Source: Butyrivibrio sp. AE3009 (GTDB taxonomy: Bacteria > Bacillota > Clostridia > Lachnospirales > Lachnospiraceae). Taken from it: DNA of 56,062 bases. The translations under genes and the position numbers were made by a program. Every line of letters starts with the position of its first letter. Position 1 is the first letter of the stretch. Below are positions 21,440 through 31,136 of the stretch, piece after piece. The DNA lies in assembly GCF_000420845.1 (NCBI RefSeq), contig NZ_ATVS01000025.1, positions 1 through 56,062 of the forward strand, given 5' to 3'. The notes below the pieces were generated by a model. It made no database searches. It was not told where the DNA came from and saw only the letters and a list, made by a program, of their open reading frames with translations.

Positions 21440-24427
21440 TCAGTTGCCACTCTTATAGAGTATATTTTCGGTAAAACCGTAGGAATCGTCAAGCTTGGGA
21501 AGGTTAACAGGAAGAGTTCCCGTCACGTTGCCGTCGCCAAAGCAGGCCATCAGCGCTACCGCAAGGTTGGGGGCATAGGCACTGCCTGCCCCGGACTCAG
21601 GCGGAATCTGCGTCATTGCACCTGAATTGTAGGACAGCAAAATAGCGTCTGCGTCAGTAAACCTCGCCGCATCGTAGGGAAGCTGACAGGAGATAAGGAT
21701 AACCTTTTTGCCGTCTTCATGGAGACTGTCGATAATATTGTCAAAAACGCCGGAGGATATGCCCTCTTCATTCGTTGGATCAAGGTTTTCTTTCTGATAC
21801 ATTCTGTGAACAAGAATGCAGTGATCTGCTGCCTTGGCGGCATCGATGCAGGCTGCTGCATTCTCAGCGTCATTTTTCATTACAACTATCTGAGAATCAT
21901 CCCCATAGACTTCCTGTTCCTTCAGCATCTGCTTCACCAGTTCGCCGGTACCTATGCGGCTTGCGCAGCTGTCGGAGAAGAGTATCAGTGTGGACTCTCC
22001 CTCTGAAATTTTTACGGGAAAAGCGTCATTCTCATTCTTAAGGAGTGTAAGAGCCTTCTCTGCCATATCCCAGGCCACCTGACGGTTCTCACTGCTGCCT
22101 ACGCCTGCCTTAGCGGTGGCAAGACGCTCCTCAGATGCATTATCTGCATAATCTCCAAGAAGTCCATACTTTTGCTTCAGCGTCAGTATCCTTCTTACAG
22201 AATCATCGATGGTATCTTCGGAGATCCTGCCCTCCTTAGCAAGTCTCTTGGCTGTCTCGATCATTTCATGAACCTGCTCAAATTCCGCCATATTATGTAT
22301 GGGCGGAAGCATAATAAGGTCCGCTCCGGCATTAATTGTCATGAGCATAACATCTTCCGGTGCAAAATTGTCCGATATTGCCTTCATATCAAGGGCATCA
22401 GTAACAATGACCCCCTTGAAGCCCATTTCACCCTTCAGAATGTCCGTAAGTATCCTGTGACTCATGGTGGCAGGAATGTATACCTCTTCGCCTGTGGAAA
22501 TCGATGTGTAGGTCTGCGTCTCAATCTCCGGATACTGGATATGGGCAGTCATGACCATGTCCGCCCCGGCATCAATGGCACTCTTGAAAGGTATAAGCTC
22601 ATTTTCTTTTAGCTGATCCAAACTAAGATCAATTCTGGGAAAACCTGTATGCGAGTCGGTATCTGTATTTCCATGCCCGGGGAAATGCTTAAGGGAGGAA
22701 ATAACACCGTTTTCATGAAGACCTTTCATATACGAAACAGCATACTCAGAAACAACCTCTGGTGAATCGGAAAAAGAGCGCACTCCAATAACGGGGTTGT
22801 TGGGATTATTATTGATATCCACAACGGGAGCAAAATCCATATTTATTCCAAGAAGAGCCAGCTCCTTGCCGTAGATCCCCGCCATTTTCCCGGCATTTTC
22901 CGGATCTCCGGTGGCTGCAAGGGCCATATTTCCAACTCCTGTGGTTCCAAAGCTCACACGAGCTACACTTCCGCCCTCCTGATCAACTGCTATGAATAAG
23001 GGCAACCTTGAAGCAGCCTGCATATCTGAGATCAGATTCATTGTCTGCTCTGCGTCTACGAAATTTTCTCCGAAAAGCAGTACTCCGCCATAGCCATATT
23101 GCTTAAAATACTCCGCCATGGTCTGATTTACAGAGGTCACATTGATGGCCTCTGTGCTTGCTTCTTCGCCGTTTTCTGCGGAAGTATCCTCCATTTTACG
23201 GAAGGAAACCAGCATCATCTGCTCTATCTTTTCATCTAGTGTCCACTGACCAAGGAGCCTTTCGACATCATCCTGCACTCCACAGGTAAGTGTGAAATTA
23301 TCAGCGTTAACATTAAGCTCTGCCATCTCTCCCATAAGAAGCGGATAGTTGATGTCGCCGTGTCCCGCAGGAAATCCAAAGGCCACGGGAACATTGATAT
23401 CAGCCAAAAACTGCCTTGTTATCATATCCGCAACGGATTCGAACTTGCCGCCTCGGCTGCTGCCACTGTAATCACCAAGGTCCGTTGGAAGCTCCGCCCA
23501 CTCTCCAAATACGATGCCGGCTGCGTTATCAAGTACTCCGTTGTGCTTCAGCACCGTAAGATATCTGTGAATATGCTGAACATTCTCCCCCACATCCTCC
23601 AGGAACAGAATATAGGGCTTCCCTGTCCTGGTGCAGTCATAGGCTGAATCCAACACAGCGGTTAAAGTGGCCAGATTTCCTCCGATCAGAACTCCCTTAG
23701 CCGTTCCCTCTATGCCAAGTTCATCCTTTTCACAGGTATAGGAAGGCATTTCCCCTTCCAATATCTTCTCTGTCGCTTCGAAACAGCTATCGGGAAGCCC
23801 GTTAAAGGTTCCGCTCATGCAGGAATGAATTGAAGGAATGCCTGCTGTAGTCCAGGCAGAATGGTAGACTGTAATATCACTGTAGCCGATTATAAGCTTC
23901 TGAGCATCCTTAATCTTCTCCTTAGGCAGCGCATCTGCCACCTCTGAGGCACCGTACCCTCCACGGACGCAGAAAATTGCCTTTATTTCCGGATCCTCCA
24001 GAGCCCAGGTCAGATCTTCCATAACATCATCAAGGCTCCTGGTCTCATCGCATACGTGCTTACCTTCAACAGGTTCGTACCCCCAGTCCTTCAGTCCCTG
24101 AATTGTGGAATCTGTCTGTTCCCTGCTTGGAAGCGCAGAAGGTGAGATCACAGCAATTTTATCCCCTTTTTCAAGGAACATGCTGCTGTTCTCACCTTCA
24201 TAGTCTCTGTATTCTACTTTGGTCTCTGTATCTTCTCCCTCGTTTATAAGGACCTGTTCATTTCCCTGAGCACCGGAAGCTCCCTGTGTCTTGGTATTAT
24301 CCTGTGCTGCGGTATTATTCCGGGACGCAGTACCATCCGATACTGTGCCACTATCCTTTTTTCCGCAGGATACGACCGTAGTCATCAGAACAATAGCCAT
24401 CAAAAAAGAAATCACACGTTTTTTCAT
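21440..24427 (-). CDS. Lipoprotein fusing LD-carboxypeptidase (S66) to NagZ-like GH3 beta-N-acetylhexosaminidase
   Basis: A 995-residue surface lipoprotein: signal peptide with lipobox VVSC (Cys21), acidic linker, then two enzymes. Residues about 80-385 resemble muropeptide LD-carboxypeptidase (ISPSALP, FCVRGGYGA, catalytic-Ser motif GYSDIT, GGNLATL). Residues about 390-745 are GH3 of the NagZ type (DQEGGSVARV; KHFPGHGNTDTDSHTG with the His/Asp acid-base pair; VTDALDMKAI with the nucleophile Asp). A GH3 C-terminal domain fills the rest. Together they could strip the terminal D-Ala and GlcNAc from wall fragments outside the cell. The two activities are usually separate cytoplasmic or periplasmic proteins. 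Confidence 0.88.
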   Translation of the reverse strand: MKKRVISFLMAIVLMTTVVSCGKKDSGTVSDGTASRNNTAAQDNTKTQGASGAQGNEQVLINEGEDTETKVEYRDYEGENSSMFLEKGDKIAVISPSALPSREQTDSTIQGLKDWGYEPVEGKHVCDETRSLDDVMEDLTWALEDPEIKAIFCVRGGYGASEVADALPKEKIKDAQKLIIGYSDITVYHSAWTTAGIPSIHSCMSGTFNGLPDSCFEATEKILEGEMPSYTCEKDELGIEGTAKGVLIGGNLATLTAVLDSAYDCTRTGKPYILFLEDVGENVQHIHRYLTVLKHNGVLDNAAGIVFGEWAELPTDLGDYSGSSRGGKFESVADMITRQFLADINVPVAFGFPAGHGDINYPLLMGEMAELNVNADNFTLTCGVQDDVERLLGQWTLDEKIEQMMLVSFRKMEDTSAENGEEASTEAINVTSVNQTMAEYFKQYGYGGVLLFGENFVDAEQTMNLISDMQAASRLPLFIAVDQEGGSVARVSFGTTGVGNMALAATGDPENAGKMAGIYGKELALLGINMDFAPVVDINNNPNNPVIGVRSFSDSPEVVSEYAVSYMKGLHENGVISSLKHFPGHGNTDTDSHTGFPRIDLSLDQLKENELIPFKSAIDAGADMVMTAHIQYPEIETQTYTSISTGEEVYIPATMSHRILTDILKGEMGFKGVIVTDALDMKAISDNFAPEDVMLMTINAGADLIMLPPIHNMAEFEQVHEMIETAKRLAKEGRISEDTIDDSVRRILTLKQKYGLLGDYADNASEERLATAKAGVGSSENRQVAWDMAEKALTLLKNENDAFPVKISEGESTLILFSDSCASRIGTGELVKQMLKEQEVYGDDSQIVVMKNDAENAAACIDAAKAADHCILVHRMYQKENLDPTNEEGISSGVFDNIIDSLHEDGKKVILISCQLPYDAARFTDADAILLSYNSGAMTQIPPESGAGSAYAPNLAVALMACFGDGNVTGTLPVNLPKLDDSYGFTENILYKSGN

Positions 24428-24524
24428 CTTTTCCCCCTCAAAACTTAAGGCCGATCAGGCCGCATTACTAGCATTCTTACTCTTTATAAAGCTCGCTGTG
24501 CGCTTTTTTACATTTTCCTGAAGA

Positions 24525-24638
24525 TTAACAAAGAAAAGGAAGCACCCGTGCAGCCTTGGACTCAATACTCATGGGACCGGACATAATCATAATAAACATA
24601 ATAACGGCAGATAGTAAAAAAGTGAGTTTTCTCTTCAT
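24525..24638 (-). CDS. Possible short secreted peptide (37 residues)
   Basis: A small ATG frame with a good AAGGAG site nine bases upstream. The product starts MKRKLTFLLSAVIMFIMIMS, a typical signal peptide, continues GPMSIESKAA and ends RVLPFLC. If cut after an Ala, a peptide of about eight to ten residues ending in Cys would be released. It lies about 100 bases before the LD-carboxypeptidase lipoprotein gene. It might be a signalling peptide, a leader remnant of a decayed lipoprotein or a chance frame. Confidence 0.4.
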   Translation of the reverse strand: MKRKLTFLLSAVIMFIMIMSGPMSIESKAARVLPFLC

Positions 24639-24725
24639 ACATTTAATCTCCTTAAACGTTATGTACTCTACAATTTTACCATCTGCCGATATGCAAATTT
24701 CTTAAATTAGTATAAAAAGAGGGGC

Positions 24726-25541
24726 TTAAAATGAATATGTAGCCACGTAGTCCACACCCTCAGGGGCCTTTACAGCCGGAGCTTCAAAGGAAAGCACAGG
24801 CTTTCTCATCTCTGAAACAAGCTGGCTCTCAAAATGATACAGGGCAATTCCAAGATCGATCTTCTGAAGATCGTAATCAGGTGTCATATAGCCCTTGTCA
24901 TGCTTCTCATAGAAATGAGCCTTTTGGCCCTCTACTACTACTCTCCAGGGCTGCTTGTTTACAGCAGAAGGAGCTACTCTTACCGCCTCGAGATCATCGA
25001 AAAGGCCATGTTCCTTGGCATACTGCTCAGTCATTGGAGTCTCAAAATTGCCTACATAAAACAGCTCTTCGAACTTAAGTCTTGAATCCGCCTTGACACC
25101 CTTTCTCATAACTGCCTCTTTTACAGACATCTTCCTGGCAGTCTTGCCCAGAGGACTCATACAGGGCATTATCTCGCCCTCTGCAAGGCCTGTAGCCTGC
25201 TCGAACTTCTCTCTTGGCATTGTTCCGCCGATCCATACTGTACCAAGTCCCATCTCATGGGCCTTCATAAGGAGCTTCTCAAAGCTGTAACCGTAAGCTT
25301 CCTCAGCGTGCTCACCCCTGGCAACAACGCCGCTGACATAGCACTTCTCTCCTGTGAGAACAGGACTTGAGAGCTTGTGCTCATCTGCATCAAGAAATTC
25401 GAATCTGACCTTGATACCGAAGGGATTGGATGCCTCTTCGGCGTACTGTTTAAGCTCCTTAAGAGTCTCCTCGGGGAGCGAATTTCCATCAAATGATCTT
25501 ACACTTCTTCTGGTTTTAGCCAGTTCAACAAAGCTTTTCAT
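24726..25541 (-). CDS. Nitroreductase-family protein
   Basis: A 271-residue FMN-dependent oxidoreductase-like protein. It opens with the usual flavin-binding pattern KTRRSVRSFDGNSLP (RRSxRxF). GLGTVWIGGTMPREKFEQAT fits the central part, and APSAVNKQPWRVVVEG (near residue 190) the second flavin loop. The arrangement matches putative nitroreductases of clostridia with two similar halves. The natural substrate is unknown. A good promoter lies upstream and no partner gene is obvious. Confidence 0.85.
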   Translation of the reverse strand: MKSFVELAKTRRSVRSFDGNSLPEETLKELKQYAEEASNPFGIKVRFEFLDADEHKLSSPVLTGEKCYVSGVVARGEHAEEAYGYSFEKLLMKAHEMGLGTVWIGGTMPREKFEQATGLAEGEIMPCMSPLGKTARKMSVKEAVMRKGVKADSRLKFEELFYVGNFETPMTEQYAKEHGLFDDLEAVRVAPSAVNKQPWRVVVEGQKAHFYEKHDKGYMTPDYDLQKIDLGIALYHFESQLVSEMRKPVLSFEAPAVKAPEGVDYVATYSF

Positions 25542-25585
25542 TTTAAACCTCTTTCTTCAAAAAGCAAAAACAACAGTCGGATATG

Positions 25586-25613
25586 ATTATAACATCATTT
25601 ATATTTTATTCAA
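25586..25613 (-). promoter_or_regulatory. Sigma-A-type promoter of the nitroreductase gene
   Basis: On the minus strand TTGAAT (25608-25613) and TATAAT (25586-25591) are separated by 16 bases, 45 bases before the ATG. Near-identical direct repeats (GTTCGCAATT at 25621-25630, GTTCACAATT at 25640-25649) lie just upstream and could bind an activator. Confidence 0.65.
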
Positions 25614-25641
25614 TTACATTGTTCGCAATTTCAAAAACTGT

Positions 25642-26988
25642 TCACAATTTTCTCTTATAGCTCAAGTACCTTAGCCATGCCGTGAGGCCGCTTATAGACC
25701 AGACAATACCAACGGACCACCAGATTCCCCAAAGGCCTATGGCAGCGATCCCTGTCAGCATCACAGGAACAAAAAATCTTCCGATAACCTCCACTATACC
25801 GTTCAAAAGTGCGAAGAAAGAGTCGCCAAGCCCGTTGAGGACACCTCTAATAACATAGATAAGTCCCAGCATTGCATAGAAAACACTTGTTATTCTAAGT
25901 GCCTTGGCTCCCATCACAATAACAGCTTCATCCTCAACAAAAATGCGGATTATCAGCTCACCAAACAGCTGCATGACAGGCAGCATAAGCACGGAAAAGA
26001 CCGCCATGAGCACAAGGCTCGTCCTATATCCCGCAAAGATCCTGTCCTTCTTGTTAGCTCCGTAATTCTGCCCGGTATATGTGGACAGGGCTGCGCCAAG
26101 GGTCTGATAGGGCTGATGAATGATCTGCTCGATCCTGCTGGTGGCGGTAAATGCGGCAACTGCCACTTTTCCGAAGGAGTTAACAACCTTCTGAAGCGCC
26201 ATACAGGATATCGCTATCAGTGAAAACTGCAGAGACAGCGGGATTCCCAGCCTTAGAACCTTAAGGGATATACAGGAGTTGAACTTAAGGTCCTCCCTGG
26301 ACATTTTGAAATATTCATTTTTCCTTATGGCATAAAGCATGCAGCTGATGCCGGATACCAGCTGTGATATAGCCGTAGCTATGCCGGCTCCCGCAACACC
26401 TGTGTGGAGACCGCATACAAACAGCACATCCAGCGCTGTATTGAGAATACAGGAAAAAATAAGAAAATAAAGAGGTGTCTTGGAGTCTCCAAGAGCCCTC
26501 AGCATTGAAGAAGCGTAGTTATACAGTGAGACAAACACAAGACTTACGCACATAATGCGCATGTAAATAACCGCATCCCTCATGATCTCTGCGGGAGTAT
26601 CAAGAAGAGCCAGAATAGGCGCGGTCAGCAGAAAAGCCAGCGCTCCCACCACTAAGGGGAACACCAGCATTATATATCCGGTATTGGAAATACAGCTCCT
26701 TATCTCTTTGTCATTTCCTTTGCCGAAGAACTGGGAGGTTATGATTCCTCCGCCGCTTCCAATACCGTTACACAGGGCAAAAAACAAAAAGGTCACCGAG
26801 CCTGTTGCTCCAATAGCCGCCAGGGCATCAGCTCCCACAAACTGTCCCACTATAACAGAATCCACCAGGTTATACAGCTGCTGAAAAAGATTGCCGATAA
26901 GCATGGGGATTGAAAAGCGTATTATCAGGGAAAGTGGGCTTCCTTCAGTCATATTCAGTACTGCAGACTTTTGTTCATTCATTTCCAT
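25642..26988 (-). CDS. MATE-family efflux transporter
   Basis: A 448-residue membrane protein with about twelve membrane segments in two related halves. The start of the first bundle (PLSLIIRFSIPMLIGNLFQQ, then LYNLVDSVIVGQFVG) is diagnostic of the MATE/NorM/DinF superfamily; GQNYGANKKDR near residue 290 is the matching loop in the second half. It should export cationic drugs or metabolites in exchange for sodium or protons. The stop overlaps the repeat region of the nitroreductase promoter. No dedicated regulator is adjacent. Confidence 0.92.
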   Translation of the reverse strand: MEMNEQKSAVLNMTEGSPLSLIIRFSIPMLIGNLFQQLYNLVDSVIVGQFVGADALAAIGATGSVTFLFFALCNGIGSGGGIITSQFFGKGNDKEIRSCISNTGYIMLVFPLVVGALAFLLTAPILALLDTPAEIMRDAVIYMRIMCVSLVFVSLYNYASSMLRALGDSKTPLYFLIFSCILNTALDVLFVCGLHTGVAGAGIATAISQLVSGISCMLYAIRKNEYFKMSREDLKFNSCISLKVLRLGIPLSLQFSLIAISCMALQKVVNSFGKVAVAAFTATSRIEQIIHQPYQTLGAALSTYTGQNYGANKKDRIFAGYRTSLVLMAVFSVLMLPVMQLFGELIIRIFVEDEAVIVMGAKALRITSVFYAMLGLIYVIRGVLNGLGDSFFALLNGIVEVIGRFFVPVMLTGIAAIGLWGIWWSVGIVWSISGLTAWLRYLSYKRKL

Positions 26989-27099
26989 TATCCTTATATT
27001 TCTTAAAATCCATCAAAACACTTATATGATTTTAACCCTGCATGTCAATAATAGAAATTCATTTTCTGTCGCCTGAAGCATTATTTTTTGTCATTATTC

Positions 27100-27345
27100 T
27101 CAGCCGAATTTCTTCTTGCTGTAGGCCCGCAGGGCAAAGCTTATGCACACCGCCGCTACTGCGATAACAAGGCAGGTATACAGCACCGGCCTAAGAAGCG
27201 TTGCATATAAACTCGGATCAAAAATCCCCTCCCTGTGGAGCTTCACAGAATAATAGATCCAGTAAATCGTCGAAGCAAGTGCTGTGATCCACAGACATAC
27301 ACGTACCGCAAAGATGATCATTACTTCTTTTCTTGTTTTTTTCAT
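27100..27345 (-). CDS. Small two-helix membrane protein
   Basis: An 81-residue protein with two hydrophobic segments (IIFAVRVCLWITALASTIYW near residue 9 and VLYTCLVIAVAAVCISFALR near 52) and basic ends. It starts MKKTRKEVM after an AGGTGAGGTA stretch, 33 bases after the helicase gene, and is probably co-transcribed. No family is recognised. Confidence 0.65.
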   Translation of the reverse strand: MKKTRKEVMIIFAVRVCLWITALASTIYWIYYSVKLHREGIFDPSLYATLLRPVLYTCLVIAVAAVCISFALRAYSKKKFG

Positions 27346-27378
27346 ACCTTACCTCACCTGCCTTTTGGCTATATAACC

Positions 27379-29529
27379 TCACTCGGAGGCAATCCTCATT
27401 CCCATGGCGAAAGCAACGGGGAACACAAATATCCTCTCTTCGCCGTCGTCAAACCTCACTATGAACTTCGTCGGGATCTCATCATCGTCATAATTAACGT
27501 CGACGATAGTTCCGGAGCCGTATTTCTCCTGTTTGATCCTCTCGCCGATGATAAGCTGTTGTGCCAGATCCTCTTCATTCACCACAGTAGCTGCGTTCTT
27601 TTTCTTCAGAAGAGGTGTCACCATCGTCTGCTTAGCACCTTTCCTCGGTCTTGGCTCTGCTGCCGCTTTCTTCTTGTCCTTATGGGTCAGCTCCTTGAGG
27701 AACACGGAAGACTTGTCATCATACTTAAATATGGACAGCTTCTCCTTAGCCCTGGTCATTCCAACGTAGAAGATCCTTCTCTCCTCCTCGAAGTCCCGAA
27801 TCTCCTGCGGCGTGGCCTTCTCAAGCTTTTTTACCACCTTACTTGGGAAAACACCGTTTACCACATCCATAAGGATAACCGAATCGTACTCAAGACCCTT
27901 ACTGGAATGGATTGTTGAAAGAATGAACTTAGAGCTGTAATCAGGCTCTTTTTCCGTGATAATAAGCCTTAATTCCTCAAGCCTCTCCAGGAAGGAAGGG
28001 ATAGTCTTCTCGTTCTTTGCCAGCATTTTCATGATAAAAAGCTTGTTGCTGTCCATGTTGTTGGAATCCAGGTATTCTCCGTAGCCCATGTAGTTCTCAA
28101 GCCTGTTGATTGCCTTATAGGGGCTCTCGGAAGCCATGTTCCTGAAATGGGTTCGCAGCGACCTGCAGTTAGCAAGAACCCTCTTGTGTATATCAATACT
28201 CTCCGCCGCATCCAGAATTCCCGAATGATCCCTGTCGGCGATAAGGCACATAGCCTCAGCGTCGGGCTTTCGCAGATATGCCTGGAACTTGAAGTATATC
28301 TTCATAAACAGCTCCGGATCTGCAGGAGATAGCGCAAACTTCAGCATATTTGTCACATCCACCACAACTCTGTGGGTAAAAAAGGCCATGTCTGCGCTCT
28401 TGATCCTGTAGGGAACCTGCTCCCTCTCCAGAATATCCACAAGCGGCAGAATACTCTCGTTGTCTCTGTACAGCACCGCCGTCTGCCTGTCTGTTTCCCT
28501 GGCCACCTTGAGCAGATACTTGTACTGGCCCTCACGACTCTCAAGACCAAGGAGACTAATATCACTTCCTGATGCCTTGTCAGCACACATATGCTTCTCA
28601 TGGCGGCTCTTGTTGCTCTGGATAAAATAGTCAGCAGCCATCACGATATTGGCATTGGACCTGTAGTTTCTGTCCATAACAAGCACCTTTGCCCCGGGGT
28701 GCTCCTTCTCGAAATTAAGAAGAGCATCGGGATATGCAGCGCGGAAACCATAGATACTCTGGTCCTCATCGCCCACCATGAAAAGATTCCCCTTTTCTCC
28801 CGATAAAAGAGATATTATCATATGCTGAATCTTGGAGGTATCCTGGGCCTCATCGACACAGATATATCGATATTTGTTGCGGTAAAATTCAAGCAGATCT
28901 TTGGAACCCTTGAGCATCCTGTAGGCATATATCATCTGATCGTCGTAGTCCATTAGACTACGTGCCTTCAATTCGCTGTTATAAGCCTCATATATGGGCT
29001 GAAGTTCAATCCCCTGATCTTTACCCAGCTTATCGATTTCATCCTTCGTAAGGCACATATTTTTGCAATATGTGATAAGTGTACGAAGCGTCTTGATATC
29101 ACTCTCTGTAGGATAATCCTTCATCACTCTGACATATATATCGCTAAGGAGCTTACCTGTCAGCTTCTCATCTGTAACAAGTTCAAAGGAGCTCTTGCCG
29201 ATGATCCTGCCGTAATGGGCTATGACCTTGGCGCAGATTCCGTTGATGGTCCTAAACTCCAGCCTTCCTGCCATCTCGGAGCCAAAAAGCTTCTGAAACC
29301 TCTCGGCCATGTCCCTGGTTGCGGAAATTGTATAGGTCAGCGTCAATATATGCTCCGGAGCAATTCCCTTGCAATACAGCATATACCCCAGCCTGTTCAC
29401 AAGAACCGTCGTCTTGCCGCTTCCCGGTACCGCCAGTAACAGAACCGGTCCCTCCACGGTCTTAACTGCTTCGAGCTGACTGTCATTCAGCCCGGAGCCG
29501 TATTTGTCAAAAAAATCCTGTTCTATCAT
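27379..29529 (-). CDS. UvrD/Rep-type superfamily 1 DNA helicase
   Basis: A 716-residue 3'-5' DNA helicase. Motif Q/Ia region LNDSQLEAVKTVEGPVLLLA, Walker A VPGSGKTTVLVNRL near residue 35, motif II YICVDEAQDTS near 224, motif III GDEDQSIYGFRAA near 250, motif IV DRNYRSN near 288, motif V STIHSSKGLEYDSVILMD near 540 and motif VI EERRIFYVGMTRAKEKL near 590 are all present. The C-terminal 100 residues form a basic linker and a small beta domain (YGSGTIVDVNYDDDE), as in PcrA-type proteins. Slightly short for PcrA, so I leave the symbol blank. The ATG at 29529 is preferred over the TTG one codon before. Confidence 0.92.
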   Translation of the reverse strand: MIEQDFFDKYGSGLNDSQLEAVKTVEGPVLLLAVPGSGKTTVLVNRLGYMLYCKGIAPEHILTLTYTISATRDMAERFQKLFGSEMAGRLEFRTINGICAKVIAHYGRIIGKSSFELVTDEKLTGKLLSDIYVRVMKDYPTESDIKTLRTLITYCKNMCLTKDEIDKLGKDQGIELQPIYEAYNSELKARSLMDYDDQMIYAYRMLKGSKDLLEFYRNKYRYICVDEAQDTSKIQHMIISLLSGEKGNLFMVGDEDQSIYGFRAAYPDALLNFEKEHPGAKVLVMDRNYRSNANIVMAADYFIQSNKSRHEKHMCADKASGSDISLLGLESREGQYKYLLKVARETDRQTAVLYRDNESILPLVDILEREQVPYRIKSADMAFFTHRVVVDVTNMLKFALSPADPELFMKIYFKFQAYLRKPDAEAMCLIADRDHSGILDAAESIDIHKRVLANCRSLRTHFRNMASESPYKAINRLENYMGYGEYLDSNNMDSNKLFIMKMLAKNEKTIPSFLERLEELRLIITEKEPDYSSKFILSTIHSSKGLEYDSVILMDVVNGVFPSKVVKKLEKATPQEIRDFEEERRIFYVGMTRAKEKLSIFKYDDKSSVFLKELTHKDKKKAAAEPRPRKGAKQTMVTPLLKKKNAATVVNEEDLAQQLIIGERIKQEKYGSGTIVDVNYDDDEIPTKFIVRFDDGEERIFVFPVAFAMGMRIASE

Positions 29530-29589
29530 CAATAACTATTGTTATTCCTTCGTAATTACTTCATTTGTTCCCGCTACTACTCTATTTTC

Positions 29590-31089
29590 TCAGAAAAATG
29601 AGATTACCTTGTCATAGTCATAGCCACGGTCCGGAGTGTAATTTCTCTTATTGAGTGTAAAATACACTACTCCGTGCTTTTTAACGCATGTGGTAACAGT
29701 CATATGCCCATTATCTGCCTTGATCACATCACTTCCAACAGCCGGATAAGCTGCGCTCTTAATTAGCTGAGTCTCTTCAGTGGTCGGATAAGCAGGCTCT
29801 CCTATATCGTGCCATACTTTCAGAGGATTGCAGCAGGTCTCATCAACTGTTTTGGTGACAAGAGCATATTCACCCTCAGCTCCGCCCAACAAATATTCAC
29901 GCTTAATCTCTGTCTCGCCTATGTTCCATACAATTCCAGCATAGCCGTTCTCATTTTTGACAATAACGCAGTTATCATCCCTGTGGACACATTCGCTGCC
30001 AAAAACCTTAAGCTGCTTATAGAAATAGAAGGTCCAGAAGCTCGGCTTAGGAATATTTCCTGCTGCCACCATTCCAAAACCGCCGTGGAACAGCGAATCC
30101 GGAACTCCCTGCTCCTCGAACACATCTCCGAAGGTCCAGTAGGAATAGGCTTCGTTCACATCTCCAAGCCTTGACAGCTGTCTTGCAAGGTACGCTGCGT
30201 TGATATTGGTGTCGTGAATGACACCCTTGGGAGTGTAAGAAGTACTGAACTCAGTCAGATGGATCGGCGTATCCTTAAACTCCTCGAAAGAGTCCACAAT
30301 ATCCCTTGTGGACTGAAGGTTTGCAAATCTCATCTCTGAATCTTCCAATTTGGAATAATCGTAATGCCCTATTCTCTCAGGAAATTCCACGCAGTAGTGA
30401 TGCCTTGTGATCCTGTCGGGGCGGATTCCCTCTTTTTGACAGAACTTAAGGAAGCTCTCTATCCACTCAGCGTCCTTAACTCCGCAGATAGCAGGTCCTC
30501 CCACCATATAGCGGCTGTCATAGGCTTTGATGGCCAAAAAGGTCTCCTTGAAGAGTTTGAAGTACTCCTCCATGTCCGCCTTGTACCAGAATCCCGGAAG
30601 ATTGGGCTCGTTCCACACCTCGATGGGCCAGGTCACGGTCTCTTCGCCGTAGCGTTTCTTAAGATGCTGCAAAAGAGCAATGACCATATCCGTCCACTTC
30701 TTGTAATCCTTGGGCGGAGTGGTGTTTCCCTTCCAGTAAAAGATTGTCTGGGTTCCGCTGGCCAGCTGCCCCGGCATGAAGCCAAGCTCAAGGTAAGGGC
30801 GGATTCCCAGCTTGAGGTAGCTGTCAAATATCCTGTCTATATAAGTATAGTTGTACTCAACCTTAGTCTCGCCATCTTCTTCATACTCATGATAGATTGA
30901 AACATCATCTGAAAAAAGGCCGTGACCTCTTATATAGGAAAATCCGATCATTTTCTGAACGAATTCAAGCTCCTTTAAGTATTCCTCGGTAAGGGCCAGT
31001 CCCAGACGTCCCGTTCCCACGCAGTAATCCACGTTGTTGCGAAAGGTGGCCCTGTTGTCAGGATCAACAATAATCTTTTCCATACTCAT
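29590..31089 (-). CDS. GH39 beta-xylosidase
   Basis: A 499-residue cytoplasmic glycosidase for xylooligosaccharides. Family GH39 features: FSYIRGHGLFSDDVSIYHEY near residue 51, PIEVWNEPNLPGFWYKADME near 161 (acid/base Glu in WNEPN) and HLTEFSTSY near 278 (nucleophile Glu). No signal peptide; length fits the family. GGGGGAATT precedes the ATG. It acts with the GH51 enzyme to finish arabinoxylan breakdown after uptake. A GC-rich inverted repeat at 31137-31194 lies in its leader. Confidence 0.92.
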   Translation of the reverse strand: MSMEKIIVDPDNRATFRNNVDYCVGTGRLGLALTEEYLKELEFVQKMIGFSYIRGHGLFSDDVSIYHEYEEDGETKVEYNYTYIDRIFDSYLKLGIRPYLELGFMPGQLASGTQTIFYWKGNTTPPKDYKKWTDMVIALLQHLKKRYGEETVTWPIEVWNEPNLPGFWYKADMEEYFKLFKETFLAIKAYDSRYMVGGPAICGVKDAEWIESFLKFCQKEGIRPDRITRHHYCVEFPERIGHYDYSKLEDSEMRFANLQSTRDIVDSFEEFKDTPIHLTEFSTSYTPKGVIHDTNINAAYLARQLSRLGDVNEAYSYWTFGDVFEEQGVPDSLFHGGFGMVAAGNIPKPSFWTFYFYKQLKVFGSECVHRDDNCVIVKNENGYAGIVWNIGETEIKREYLLGGAEGEYALVTKTVDETCCNPLKVWHDIGEPAYPTTEETQLIKSAAYPAVGSDVIKADNGHMTVTTCVKKHGVVYFTLNKRNYTPDRGYDYDKVISFF

Positions 31090-31136
31090 TTTTCTGCAAT
31101 TCCCCCGATATTTTTATGTGTCTTAACTATAACATG

